Shown here piece by piece: positions 16,748 to 25,217 of a stretch of 44,168 nucleotides of DNA. This stretch comes from Simkania sp. (GTDB taxonomy: Bacteria > Chlamydiota > Chlamydiia > Chlamydiales > Simkaniaceae): contig JAQFVP010000009.1 in assembly GCA_027942475.1 (NCBI GenBank), positions 1 to 44,168 on the forward strand, in the 5' to 3' direction. The position numbers and the translations under genes are program-made. How positions within the stretch are numbered: position 1 is the first letter of the stretch; each line of letters starts with the position of its first letter. The notes beneath the pieces were generated by a model. The model was given only the letters and a program-made list of their open reading frames with translations. It was not told the origin of the DNA and did not search any database.

Positions 16748-16952
16748 TCGTGGCAATTTTTTCTGCCGTTTTCTCAATATTTGCACTAGTTGGGGGCGTT
16801 TTTTTGATCTCTTCGAGCAACTCTTTGACGCTCAGTTCATCATTCCCCCCATCAATTTGCTCGCGTGCCACCTCAATGGCATAGTTTGTCATCTTAAAAC
16901 TATCTTCAAAAATATCTTTGAATTTTTCTTTGGTTAGCTCTTCGTTTGGCAT
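16740..16952 (-). CDS. Small acidic protein, candidate RNA polymerase omega subunit
   Basis: A 70-residue protein between gmk and metG; Chlamydia has an unannotated gene in the same slot (CT031, from memory). In many bacteria the gene after gmk is rpoZ. The central region FKMTNYAIEVAREQIDGG and KELLEEI lines up with the omega signature (FDLVLVAARRARQ, GG, ALREIEEG in E. coli), including the aromatic residue, the A-R pair, the Gly pair and the closing Glu-Ile. The N-terminus is acidic and helical, and the tail is low-complexity. It has a strong ribosome-binding site (GAGGAG, 5 bases before ATG) and starts 7 bases after gmk. The assignment to omega combines position with weak similarity. Confidence 0.55.
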   Translation of the reverse strand: MPNEELTKEKFKDIFEDSFKMTNYAIEVAREQIDGGNDELSVKELLEEIKKTPPTSANIEKTAEKIATSE

Positions 16953-16959
16953 AATCTCC

Positions 16960-17565
16960 TCAATTAACGTGCCGAATGCGGTGCTCTTCGGCGATGATAA
17001 TACTTTTTAATACATGATAAGCAACATGCAAGTCATCATTGACGACCCGATAATCATAATGAATCATTTGATCTATTTCGTGACGAGCCCACTTGAGTCG
17101 CTCATCAATAAGCGCCTTTGAGTCCGTTTTCCTATCCATAAGGCGGTGTGCAAGCGCCTCGAAAGAGGGGGGCTCTATAAATACAAACAAAGCCTTTAGC
17201 TTACCCTTAAGGGCTAAGGCCCCTTGCGTGTCAATGACTAGTATTACGTGCTTGCCCAGGTCACATTGCCTATCTACTGTTTCTTTTAAGGTGCCGTAGC
17301 GATGCCCAAAAACCTGTGCATGTTCTAAAAACTCCCCCCGATCTACCTTCTGTTGAAAAGCGGCATCACTTAAAAATATATAGTGTTTTCCCTCCACTTC
17401 TCCGGGTCTGGGAGGACGGGTTGTACAAGAAATACTTTGAACAAGAGCAGCGGGAAATTCGTCCAAAAGCATTTTGACTAAGGTTGTTTTTCCCGTTCCG
17501 GAAGGGGCACTAATAATCACCAAAAACCCCCGCTTATTTTTTCCTATTACAGACAATCTACTCAC
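16960..17565 (-). CDS. gmk: Guanylate kinase
   Basis: Phosphorylates GMP to GDP with ATP in nucleotide recycling. The 201-residue length is normal. The P-loop is SAPSGTGKTT at residues 19-28, followed by the GMP-binding TTRPPRPGEVEGKHY region at about 47-61 and the lid region. The start is a GTG overlapping the yicC stop (GTGA, 4 bases), so the two are probably translationally coupled. The omega-like gene follows after 7 bases. Confidence 0.96.
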   Translation of the reverse strand: MSRLSVIGKNKRGFLVIISAPSGTGKTTLVKMLLDEFPAALVQSISCTTRPPRPGEVEGKHYIFLSDAAFQQKVDRGEFLEHAQVFGHRYGTLKETVDRQCDLGKHVILVIDTQGALALKGKLKALFVFIEPPSFEALAHRLMDRKTDSKALIDERLKWARHEIDQMIHYDYRVVNDDLHVAYHVLKSIIIAEEHRIRHVN

Positions 17566-18449
17566 TCAATATTTTGAATTTGTTCTCGCATTTTTTCTTG
17601 ATCGGCTTTGATTTCCAATGTCGCCTTGGTGATTTCTAAATCTTGCGATTTGGAAGCAACCGTGTTTACTTCCCGATTCATTTCTTGCACTAAAAAGTTG
17701 AGTTCCCTTCCAGAATGTCGCTGCTGCGATGCAAGCAACCTTCGAAACTGCTCAATATGGGAACGCAAACGGATTATTTCTTCTGTAGCGTCCACTTTTT
17801 CGGCAAAAATGACAATTTCCCTCGCTATGCGCTCCGAGTTCCCATTTTCCAAAGTGTGCACTTCTCTCAAGCAGCGCTCTAATTTTTCTCGAAACTTTTT
17901 TGGTGCTACCTCTATCTTGTCCACAATCAAATCGAGCTGCTTTTCCACATTGCTCAATCGAAAGTCAATATCTTGCACAAGTAGTGCGCCCTCTTTTTCT
18001 CGCATAGAGATACATTTTGCAAGCGCTGTTTTAAATCCGTCCATCAGTTGATCTTGCAACTCTTCCTCTAAAGGCAAGGCGCACTGATTGCAGCCAATCA
18101 TTGCATACTTTAAAAGCACGTGAAAAGGAAGAGCCTCATCAAGGTCATATCCCAGTGCACGCGCTTTTTGGTAGCAAGCATCTTGCAGTGAGCGCAGACT
18201 CTGAATATCTGGTAATACTACCCCAGTTTTTCCTATGTGATCTTCTTTGGTTACCCGGACGGTGATAGATCCCCGTTTGATTTTTTTTGACAGCTCTTTT
18301 CTCAGCTTCATATCGAAACCGAGAAACTCTTTGGGCAAATGCATTGCGACTTCTAAATTCTTGCGATTGACAGAGTGGATCTCAATCAAGAACCCTCCAG
18401 CGCCTGTCTGTTTGTGGGCTTTTCCATAGGCCGTCATGCTGCAAAACAT
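17562..18449 (-). CDS. yicC: YicC-family endoribonuclease
   Basis: A YicC/YloC-type protein, known as a cytoplasmic endoribonuclease in E. coli. From the ATG at 18449 (295 residues) the N-terminus MFCSMTAYGK matches the family's SMTGFG start and is followed by EIHSVNRKNLEV. The C-terminal DUF1732-type block has GRELNFLVQEMNREVNTVASKSQD and ends in MREQIQNIE. TTG and GTG codons upstream (18476 and 18461) are in frame but lie in or near the presumed promoter. It opens the yicC-gmk-rpoZ-like-metG operon. As far as I recall, Chlamydia species lack this gene at this position, so it is an addition, or an ancestral gene lost in Chlamydia. yicC next to gmk is a common bacterial arrangement. Confidence 0.93.
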   Translation of the reverse strand: MFCSMTAYGKAHKQTGAGGFLIEIHSVNRKNLEVAMHLPKEFLGFDMKLRKELSKKIKRGSITVRVTKEDHIGKTGVVLPDIQSLRSLQDACYQKARALGYDLDEALPFHVLLKYAMIGCNQCALPLEEELQDQLMDGFKTALAKCISMREKEGALLVQDIDFRLSNVEKQLDLIVDKIEVAPKKFREKLERCLREVHTLENGNSERIAREIVIFAEKVDATEEIIRLRSHIEQFRRLLASQQRHSGRELNFLVQEMNREVNTVASKSQDLEITKATLEIKADQEKMREQIQNIE

Positions 18450-18475
18450 GTTTGTCCACACTTTTTTTTGTGACA

Positions 18476-18522
18476 AAACTAATCAAAAAAATAATTAAAG
18501 TCAAGTAAAGCTTTTTAGTTAA
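18476..18522 (-). promoter_or_regulatory. Candidate promoter of the yicC operon
   Basis: The minus strand of this very AT-rich gap holds two overlapping options. One is TTAACT (18517-18522) with TTTAAT (18494-18499), 17-base spacer. The other is TTGACT (18499-18504) with TAGTTT (18476-18481), also 17 bases. Both place the start of transcription upstream of the ATG at 18449. Confidence 0.45.
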
Positions 18523-18574
18523 AGCGCAAAGTATTAAAATAAATAAAAAGATAAATGAAATTGAATTATTTTTA

Positions 18575-19147
18575 TTAAAATACCGAATTTTTTATTGCAG
18601 ATCTAACTGGAGCAAAAGAACGGCGATGAATCGGGCAGACGCCATGCTCTTTGATAGCGCGCACGTGCGCAAGGGTCGGGTACCCCTTGTGCCTGTCAAA
18701 TCCGTATTGGGGCCATTTCGAGTGGTACCCAATCATGATTTGATCACGAATATGTTTGGCAATGATAGATGCCGCCGCAATGTTTTGCAAAAGAGTGTCC
18801 CCCTTGATCACTGTTTGAGTGGGAATATTCGTCCGGGGGGCTTGATTTCCATCGATGAGCAGAAAATCTGGTCGAAGGGGGAGCTGCTCAATGGCGATTG
18901 ACATCGCTTCTAAAGAGGCGACCAAGATATTGATCTCATCGATTCTCTGGTGGTTTACTACCCCTACGCCATATGTAATATCTGAATGGGAAGAAAGGAG
19001 GTTGTATAGCTTTTCTCTCTTTTTATAAACAAGCGCTTTGCTATCCCTGATTCCCTCGATAAGCAAACCGGGAGGCAAAACGCAAGCTGAGGCGACTACC
19101 GGACCAGCCAGCGGACCCCGCCCGGCTTCGTCTACACCGGCAACCAC
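18575..19147 (-). CDS. rnhB: Ribonuclease HII
   Basis: Removes RNA from RNA-DNA hybrids, including single misincorporated ribonucleotides. The 190-residue product begins directly with the catalytic motif GVDEAGRGPLAGPVVA (Asp and Glu at residues 5 and 6). The further catalytic Asp is in LLIDGNQAP near 98, and AAASIIAKHIRD is near 130. The start at 19147 is a GTG. The upstream frame stays open for about 25 codons, including KKIKQPTQSKQRP, but offers no standard start codon, so the N-terminus is short for the family and slightly uncertain. It is the last gene of the ffh-rpsP-trmD-rplS group, 120 bases after rplS. Confidence 0.94.
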   Translation of the reverse strand: MVAGVDEAGRGPLAGPVVASACVLPPGLLIEGIRDSKALVYKKREKLYNLLSSHSDITYGVGVVNHQRIDEINILVASLEAMSIAIEQLPLRPDFLLIDGNQAPRTNIPTQTVIKGDTLLQNIAAASIIAKHIRDQIMIGYHSKWPQYGFDRHKGYPTLAHVRAIKEHGVCPIHRRSFAPVRSAIKNSVF

Positions 19148-19267
19148 AAAGTGGCCCTGCTTGAATGGCCTTTGCTTGGATTGAGTTGGCTGCTTGATCT
19201 TTTTTACTTATTTTGCAAATGGATCAAAGGGAAAGCGAGCATGCGCGCGCGGCATAGAGGTGAATTC

Positions 19268-19738
19268 TCACTCTTTGGGTTTTTCAACAGTTTCACTTTG
19301 TTTGTCTAAATCGATTTTCTGCGCTTTTTCTTTTGCCTCTTTTTTTGCATCGAGGGGGGGCTGGTCGGTACTTACCTTTTTCTTAGATTCAATCTTCTCT
19401 TTGATCTTGGCTTTTTTACCAGACATACCGCGTAAATAATAGAGTTTGGCTCGGCGCACTTTACCGCGACGCGTCATCTCAATGCTCGCAATACGCGGGC
19501 TATGTAACATAAAAACCCGCTCCATACTAGAGCCATAGGCGACGCGATACACAGAAAAAGTTTCGGAAAGTCCCGAGCCCCTGCGCGCAATGACCGTGCC
19601 GGCAAATACTTGAATGCGCTCTTTTTCCCCCTCAATAATCCGAATGTGCACTTTTACAGTATCACCAATACAAAAATGGGGTAGATCTTTTTTGAGCTGC
19701 TTTTCTTCCATCTCTTTGATGAGAGCAGATTGACTCAT
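19268..19738 (-). CDS. rplS: Ribosomal protein L19 with a charged C-terminal extension
   Basis: A large-subunit protein at the interface with the 30S subunit. I chose the ATG at 19738 because GGAG lies 8 bases before it and the N-terminus [20 protein letters not shown] is typical of L19; the frame is open further upstream. The core ([56 protein letters not shown]) is complete by about residue 110. The remaining 45 or so residues are a Lys/Glu-rich tail absent from the standard protein of about 115 residues. The start overlaps the trmD stop by 4 bases (ATGA). Confidence 0.96.
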   Translation of the reverse strand: MSQSALIKEMEEKQLKKDLPHFCIGDTVKVHIRIIEGEKERIQVFAGTVIARRGSGLSETFSVYRVAYGSSMERVFMLHSPRIASIEMTRRGKVRRAKLYYLRGMSGKKAKIKEKIESKKKVSTDQPPLDAKKEAKEKAQKIDLDKQSETVEKPKE

Positions 19739-20430
19739 GTTTGATTCTCCTTTAAGCTTAACTTTTCTATCAAATCGGGGCGAACCCGCTCTGTTTTTTT
19801 TAATGCGAGTGAGCGCCTCCAATGCGCAATCTCTGCGTGATTCCCTCGAAGCAATACGGGAGGTACCTCTATTCCTTCAAATACGGGGGGCCTCGTATAC
19901 AAAGGTGAGTCAAAGATCCCATTTTCAAAAGAATCTTGCCCCGTTGCCAGAGCATTGCCAATCACGCTCGGAATAAAACGGGCCACGGAATCGACCAAAA
20001 CAATAGCAGCGGGAGCTCCACTTGTCATCACGAAATCTCCAATACTCACTTCTTCGTCCACTTCAAGATCGATCACTCTTTGATCCACCCCTTCGTAGTG
20101 CCCACAAAGGAGGATGAGGTGCTTTTCTTTTGCGAGCTGTGCACATTTTCTTGCGCTCAGAGGCCTTCCTTGGGGGGAAAAGTAGATCACTCGAGACTCT
20201 TTCGTCTTGACACTCCGTATCGATCTTTTGATTGGCTCTGCCATCAAGACCATTCCAGGACCACCACCATAAGGCCTGTCATCCACTTTTTTAGCTTTTC
20301 CCTTTGCAAAGCTTCGTATGTCGATCAGACGAATCTCAATCAAACCATTTTGCCTGGCTCTTTTGATCATACTTACTCCAAAAGGACCCTCGAAATAGGC
20401 GGGGAAAAGGGATAAAATATCAAAACGCAT
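19735..20430 (-). CDS. trmD: tRNA (guanine-37-N1)-methyltransferase
   Basis: Methylates G37 next to the anticodon of several tRNAs using S-adenosylmethionine, which prevents frameshifting. It is a SPOUT-class enzyme with a trefoil knot. The 231 residues include [10 protein letters not shown] at the N-terminus, [12 protein letters not shown] near 57, [13 protein letters not shown] near 108 and [18 protein letters not shown] near 132, all diagnostic. It lies 12 bases after rpsP and overlaps rplS by 4 bases, in the common rpsP-trmD-rplS operon order. Confidence 0.97.
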   Translation of the reverse strand: MRFDILSLFPAYFEGPFGVSMIKRARQNGLIEIRLIDIRSFAKGKAKKVDDRPYGGGPGMVLMAEPIKRSIRSVKTKESRVIYFSPQGRPLSARKCAQLAKEKHLILLCGHYEGVDQRVIDLEVDEEVSIGDFVMTSGAPAAIVLVDSVARFIPSVIGNALATGQDSFENGIFDSPLYTRPPVFEGIEVPPVLLRGNHAEIAHWRRSLALKKTERVRPDLIEKLSLKENQT

Positions 20431-20442
20431 GAGAAAAAGTAA

Positions 20443-20757
20443 CTATTTCTCGCTTTTTTGCTTAGATCGTTTTAATTCTTTTTTTTTCTGTGTCTCTTCC
20501 CTAACAGATGCAAAGAGCCCTGGCGCCGCATGTGCCACCAAATGCCTTGCTTTTTCTGTGCACTTAGCCCCCCGGCCGAGCCAGTATCGAATCCGGTCTT
20601 CCACTACAAAGACATGGTCTGGACTCTCCCGATGTGGGTTGTAGTGACCAACCATTTCCAAATACTTTCCATCGCGAGGGGAACGGTGATCGGCGACGAC
20701 CAAACGGTACATCAACCGGTTGGAACGTCCCATCTGTCTCAAGCGAATTTTTAACAA
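20443..20757 (-). CDS. rpsP: Ribosomal protein S16
   Basis: A small-subunit assembly protein. The start appears to be TTG at 20757: GAGAGGTG lies just before it and translation then begins with LKIRLRQMGR, the normal S16 N-terminus (104 residues). An ATG at 20841 is in frame but adds 28 residues of no family resemblance. The core includes NRLMYRLVVADHRSPRDGKYLEMVGHYNP and ends in a Lys-rich tail. It sits between ffh and trmD. Confidence 0.94.
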   Translation of the reverse strand: MLKIRLRQMGRSNRLMYRLVVADHRSPRDGKYLEMVGHYNPHRESPDHVFVVEDRIRYWLGRGAKCTEKARHLVAHAAPGLFASVREETQKKKELKRSKQKSEK

Positions 20758-20945
20758 GTTGCACCTCTCATGATTAAACAATCTTCGATTTTTTTCTTCA
20801 CTAACAATGGGTAAAGGTCTCGATAAATCCAGCCTTTGCACGCCGAGCGCCCTAAAATAGGAGGGCGCTAGTGATAAATCGGCCTGCTATTTTATCAGAT
20901 GTGTGATTTTCTTCAATTAGGTAAGGTAAAGAAAAATGAAATAGA

Positions 20946-22322
20946 TCAGGGAAATTTGAAAAATCCTTTTTTGAGCGAATTAAAATCTGCTAACTGCTGT
21001 TTTAAGTCGAGCTCCTTGCCCGCCATTTTTTTAAACCCGGGCATATTTTTCATCATCTGCTTGATCCGTTTGAACCCTTTAATCATCCGATTTACTTGAT
21101 CGACAGAGGTGCCGCTTCCCTCGGCAATGCGAAAACGGCGCGGATGAACAAGCTCTTCTACCCCCGAGCGTTCTTGAGCCGTCATTGATAGAATCATAGC
21201 CTCAATCCCCACCATCTCGTCATCAGACATTTGAAAACCAGATATTTTAGAAACTCCAGGAATCATTTGGGATAGACTTTTAAATGAACCCATCTTTTTG
21301 ATCAAACGCATCTGCTTGAGAAAATCATCATAGCTAAAGGTCGCTTTCCTGAGTTTTTTTTCTAGTCTCTTCGACTCTTTTGCCTCAAAATGTCTCTCGG
21401 CTTTCTTGACGAGATTAATGACATCGCCCATGCCCAAAATGCGGTCCGCCATCGAACGGGGGTTAAATGGTTGCAAGTCGGTCATTTTTTCACCAGTGCC
21501 CTCAAACAAAAGGGGTTTACCCGTAACTTCCCTAATGGAAAGGGCCGCTCCCGCCCGGGTATTTCCCTCGAGCATCGTGAGGATGGTACCGGTAATACAG
21601 ATCTTTTCATCGAACTGTTTGGCTACATTCACAGCGTCTTGCCCAGTTGCGGCATTGGCGACAAAAAGGGTTTCATGCGGACAAGTAGCATGTTTGAGCT
21701 CTTTTAACTGCTGCATGAGGTCTGCATCCATATGCATTCGCCCAGCCGTATCGAGAATAACAAAATCCAACGACTCTTTTTTAGCATGCTCAATAGCAGC
21801 CAAAGCTACCTTTACCGGCGCTTTTGCACTCCGATCGATATAGACCGGAACATCGATTTGCATGCCAAGCGTTTCTATCTGATCCATGGCAGCGGGGCGC
21901 TGGAGATCACACCCGACAAGCAGAGGTTTTTTATTTTGCTCTTTGAGCATCAGGGCGAGTTTAGCCGATTGCGTCGTTTTACCTCCCCCTTGCAGTCCGC
22001 ACAGCATGAAAACGCTCATCTGCCTCTGTGTGAAAAGCGGAGTCTCTTTTTCTCCCATAAGAGCAGAGAGCTCAGCGTGGATCATGGCGATAAACTGGTC
22101 TTTCGGGGAGATCGATTGTAATAAGAGTTTCTGCCCAAGAGCTTTTTCCTTGACCCGCTCGATAAACTTTTTGACCACACCGTAATTGACGTCTGCATCA
22201 AGCAGTGCGAGACGCACGGTCTGGATCGCATCAAAGAGGTTTTTTTCCGTTAATTTTCTATTTGGGGCGAGACTAGAAAAAACGGTTTGAAATTTTTTAC
22301 TTAGCTGCTCAAACATGCTCAT
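20946..22322 (-). CDS. ffh: Signal recognition particle protein Ffh (SRP54)
   Basis: The GTPase that binds signal sequences of nascent membrane proteins together with 4.5S RNA and docks on FtsY. The 458-residue product contains the N domain, the G1 loop GLQGGGKTT at 109-117, DTAGRMHMD near 190 and the Met-rich M domain from about 300 (MRLIKKMGSFKSL, RRFRIAEGSGTSVDQVN, MKNMPGFKKM). All expected parts are present. It lies 3 bases after prmC, and rpsP follows 188 bases later. Confidence 0.97.
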   Translation of the reverse strand: MSMFEQLSKKFQTVFSSLAPNRKLTEKNLFDAIQTVRLALLDADVNYGVVKKFIERVKEKALGQKLLLQSISPKDQFIAMIHAELSALMGEKETPLFTQRQMSVFMLCGLQGGGKTTQSAKLALMLKEQNKKPLLVGCDLQRPAAMDQIETLGMQIDVPVYIDRSAKAPVKVALAAIEHAKKESLDFVILDTAGRMHMDADLMQQLKELKHATCPHETLFVANAATGQDAVNVAKQFDEKICITGTILTMLEGNTRAGAALSIREVTGKPLLFEGTGEKMTDLQPFNPRSMADRILGMGDVINLVKKAERHFEAKESKRLEKKLRKATFSYDDFLKQMRLIKKMGSFKSLSQMIPGVSKISGFQMSDDEMVGIEAMILSMTAQERSGVEELVHPRRFRIAEGSGTSVDQVNRMIKGFKRIKQMMKNMPGFKKMAGKELDLKQQLADFNSLKKGFFKFP

Positions 22323-22325
22323 ATT

Positions 22326-23174
22326 CTAGATACAATCTGGGAGAAACTCAAGAAAAAAAAATCGATCCTTCCCAGCCCAATCTTTCATGCATCTTTTTCG
22401 TTTCCAATGGCTTTGGTCAAAAATTTGCTCGATTGCTTTCGACTGATCGTGCCCAATTTCAAAAAACACTTTTGCTCCACTGAGCAAAACTAAAGGCAAA
22501 TCAAGTGCGAGCCGGCGGTAGAATTCCAATCCCTCTTCCGGTGCAATAAAAGCCTCTTTTGGTTCAAAAAATATTTCCGATTCTAGATAAGGATATTCAT
22601 GCTCGGCAATATAGGGTGGATTGCACAAAATATAGTCCGCTTTTTTTCCTGCAAAACTAGAGAGCAAGTCGCTTTGCATACACACAACTTTGAGACCATT
22701 GTTCTTTGCGTTGGTTTGAGCACAGACAAGCGCCTGTTTTGAAATATCGGATAAAGTTACTCGCACCTCTGGGCGATGCTTTTTCACCGCAATCCCCAAA
22801 CAACCACTACCTGTGCAAAGATCCCACAATTCCTTCGGCTCATCAGAAATTTCTTGAATAGCCATACTCGCGAAAATCTCTGTTTCATGGCGGGGGATGA
22901 ATACATCACGGTTTAGTGTAAGAGAGCAGGATAAGAACTCGACTTCGCCCAAAAGATAGCCGAGCGGTTCTTTGCGCCCTCTTCGCTCAATCAACTGCCG
23001 ATATGCATCCACTATTTTCATGTCCAAGGGCATATCCTGTTTGAGTGCAAGGTCCAGCCGCCTTTTTTGCAAAACAGAGGCGAGCAACTCTTCTGCACAA
23101 AAACGGGAAGAAGAGACCCCCCGCTTTTCAAGAAATGCTGTCGACTGGCTTAAAAGATCTCGTATGCTATGCAT
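22326..23174 (-). CDS. prmC: Release factor glutamine methyltransferase
   Basis: Methylates the Gln of the GGQ motif in RF1 and RF2 using S-adenosylmethionine, which raises termination efficiency. The 282 residues include an N-terminal helical substrate-binding domain, FIPRHETE at 92-99, the SAM-binding [12 protein letters not shown] at 118-129 and the catalytic NPPY at 185-188. It overlaps the end of prfA, its substrate gene, by 8 bases. Both substrates, prfA here and prfB at 42604, are in this window. Confidence 0.96.
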   Translation of the reverse strand: MHSIRDLLSQSTAFLEKRGVSSSRFCAEELLASVLQKRRLDLALKQDMPLDMKIVDAYRQLIERRGRKEPLGYLLGEVEFLSCSLTLNRDVFIPRHETEIFASMAIQEISDEPKELWDLCTGSGCLGIAVKKHRPEVRVTLSDISKQALVCAQTNAKNNGLKVVCMQSDLLSSFAGKKADYILCNPPYIAEHEYPYLESEIFFEPKEAFIAPEEGLEFYRRLALDLPLVLLSGAKVFFEIGHDQSKAIEQIFDQSHWKRKRCMKDWAGKDRFFFLEFLPDCI

Positions 23175-24234
23175 GGCTGAGTTTTTTTCGGTAATAATAA
23201 CTCACTAAGGCTTGGCTGACCTCTTCCAAATGTCCTTCCATAATTTGGTCGAGCTTGTAGAGGGTCAGTCCAATGCGATGGTCCGTGAGACGATTTTGCG
23301 AAAAATTGTAGGTTCGTATCCGCTCCGAGCGATCCCCCGAGCCTACTTGAGAGGAGCGTAAAAAAGCCTGGTCCTGTTTTTGTTTTCGCGTTTTTGCTTC
23401 GGCTAAGCGGGCTATAAGAACACGCATCGCCTTTGATTTATTTTTGTGTTGAGAACGCTCTTCCTGGCAGTAGACCACAATCCCACTTGGGATGTGAGTA
23501 ATGCGAACAGCGGAATCAGTCGTATTCACGTGCTGACCTCCAGCACCAGAGGAGCGATACGTATCGATCTTGAGGTCAGCTTCATCAATGACCACTTGCT
23601 TTTCCTCCTCTGGTTCGATGAAAACGGCGACTGTAATCGCAGAGGTATGCACCCGTCCCTGGGTTTCGGTGACGGGGACCCGTTGTACCCGATGGGTGCC
23701 CGCTTCATATTGTAAAAAGCGGTGTACATTTTTCCCGGAGCAGCAAAGAATATACTCTTTAAACCCACCCGCCTCAGACTTGGTGCAAGAAAGGGGCTCC
23801 CACTTCCATCCCATTGCATCTGCGTACAAGCAATACATGCGCAGACAATCGCCCACAAAAAGAGCTGCTTCATCCCCACCAGTGCCAGCGCGCAGCTCTA
23901 TGATTACATTCAAATGATCACGGGGATCTGGGGGCACAATCAGAGATTCGAGATGTCGACGGGATTGCTCTATCTGTTTTTCGAGCTTGGCAATGTCATC
24001 TTGAATAACCTGAGAAAATTCGGGATCGGTCTCATTTTTGAGTAGATCACGACTTTCTTTGAGCTGTTTCGATTGTCTTTCAAAATCGGACCAAGTTTGA
24101 GATAAAGAGAGCAAATAGGAATGTCGCTGTGAGAGCTTTCTAAATTTTTTTTGATCTCGAGCCGTTTGGGGGTCATTGAGCTCTTGCTCGAGGCTGGGGA
24201 GGCTTTTGATGAGCTCTCGAACTTTATCTTCCAT
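23167..24234 (-). CDS. prfA: Peptide chain release factor 1
   Basis: Recognises UAA and UAG stop codons and triggers peptide release. The 355-residue product carries the RF1-type stop-codon-reading tripeptide P-x-T as PVT at 187-189, in the context [18 protein letters not shown], and GGQ at 232-234. RF2 would have SPF at the first site, so the class is clear. It is preceded 10 bases upstream by rpmE and overlaps prmC. Confidence 0.97.
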   Translation of the reverse strand: MEDKVRELIKSLPSLEQELNDPQTARDQKKFRKLSQRHSYLLSLSQTWSDFERQSKQLKESRDLLKNETDPEFSQVIQDDIAKLEKQIEQSRRHLESLIVPPDPRDHLNVIIELRAGTGGDEAALFVGDCLRMYCLYADAMGWKWEPLSCTKSEAGGFKEYILCCSGKNVHRFLQYEAGTHRVQRVPVTETQGRVHTSAITVAVFIEPEEEKQVVIDEADLKIDTYRSSGAGGQHVNTTDSAVRITHIPSGIVVYCQEERSQHKNKSKAMRVLIARLAEAKTRKQKQDQAFLRSSQVGSGDRSERIRTYNFSQNRLTDHRIGLTLYKLDQIMEGHLEEVSQALVSYYYRKKLSHA

Positions 24235-24244
24235 CAGAGAAAGT

Positions 24245-24649
24245 CTACTGCTCAGGTCCGTTTTTCTTCATCTTATTTTGTTTGCCCGGAGCGCTTTTTG
24301 AGGGTGCATTTGTTTCTTTCTTCTTGCCCGCTTGATCTGGGCCTACTTGGGTTGGGCCTGCTTGGGTTGGGGTCGGATCTGATCCTAATGGGGCTGATGG
24401 TTTTACCCCTTTCCGCGCATACCGCTTACGGAATTTATCGACCCGCCCTTCCGAATCAACAAACTGCTGACTTCCAGTAAAAAAGGGATGAGAAGCAGAA
24501 GAAATAGGCACGCGATAAACAGGATACTGTTTTCCTTCAAACTCCTCGGTCTCTTTTGAATCCAAGGTAGTGCCACAAACAAACTTAGTACCTGTTGCCG
24601 TATCGACAAACAAAACCTCTCTGTAGGGAGGATGCCCCTTTTTCTTCAT
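24245..24649 (-). CDS. rpmE2: Ribosomal protein L31 type B with a long tail
   Basis: A large-subunit protein. The N-terminal 80 residues ([61 protein letters not shown]) match L31 type B. That type lacks the zinc-binding CxxC pairs; only one Cys is present. The C-terminal 50 residues are a Pro/Gly/Gln/Lys-rich extension with near-repeats ([12 protein letters not shown]). L31 at this place before prfA is as in Chlamydia. AGGAT lies about 9 bases before the ATG. Confidence 0.94.
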   Translation of the reverse strand: MKKKGHPPYREVLFVDTATGTKFVCGTTLDSKETEEFEGKQYPVYRVPISSASHPFFTGSQQFVDSEGRVDKFRKRYARKGVKPSAPLGSDPTPTQAGPTQVGPDQAGKKKETNAPSKSAPGKQNKMKKNGPEQ

Positions 24650-24805
24650 ATCGATATTATCCTAAAAAATTTGATCCGAATTGTCGCTCATGTAAAAGAG
24701 GACTTGCCTCCCTTAACTCGACGTACCTTAACATAAGAGACTATTTTTTCACAAAACAGAAAAAGTGGGAAAGGATACAGCGCAAAACATCGAACGCCCA
24801 TCGTC

Positions 24806-25216
24806 TCAAGCTGAATTCAAAATTATTTTATATCCCAGTGACTTGTAGGCCTGGTAGTGGCGCTCAGTAATAGATTTTTGTCGATCTGAAGTGAGATCTT
24901 CAAAGGTATAAATCATCTGGAAAGGGGAAACAATGGGACTTTGCGTCAAATTAAAAACAGAGCGCGCACGGTTAGGATTATTTTCCGAACTAGTCAAAGC
25001 GATGAGATCGCTGCACAAAGAGTCTGTGACGACATGGGGGAGAAAGCTATCGAGCGGCGTGCGCCATAAAAGCATATCTACATACTCCAGGGACCTTTCG
25101 TCTGGCAGTTTGAAAAGGAGTGGCTTTTTATCGTAAAAATATTGGTGCGCCAATCTGATTATCTGCTGCTTTTTTGCACCCCCTGTCGCCACTTGAAAAA
25201 AAGTTACTCGGGCCAC
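24806..25216 (-). CDS. holC: DNA polymerase III chi subunit-like protein
   Basis: HolC (chi) links the clamp loader to single-strand binding protein. From the GTG at 25216 (136 residues) the start is VARVTFFQVATGGAKKQQI. Then come the diagnostic DMLLWRTPLDSFLPHVV (compare chi: LDEALWARPAESFVPH) and a C-terminal ERHYQAYKSLGYKI (compare ARERYKAYRVAGF). The similarity is clear over both ends but the sequence is divergent. The start follows the stop of the DUF502 gene by one base. I recall an unannotated gene (CT021) in this slot in C. trachomatis, which may be the same protein. Confidence 0.75.
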   Translation of the reverse strand: MARVTFFQVATGGAKKQQIIRLAHQYFYDKKPLLFKLPDERSLEYVDMLLWRTPLDSFLPHVVTDSLCSDLIALTSSENNPNRARSVFNLTQSPIVSPFQMIYTFEDLTSDRQKSITERHYQAYKSLGYKIILNSA

Positions 25217-25217
25217 C

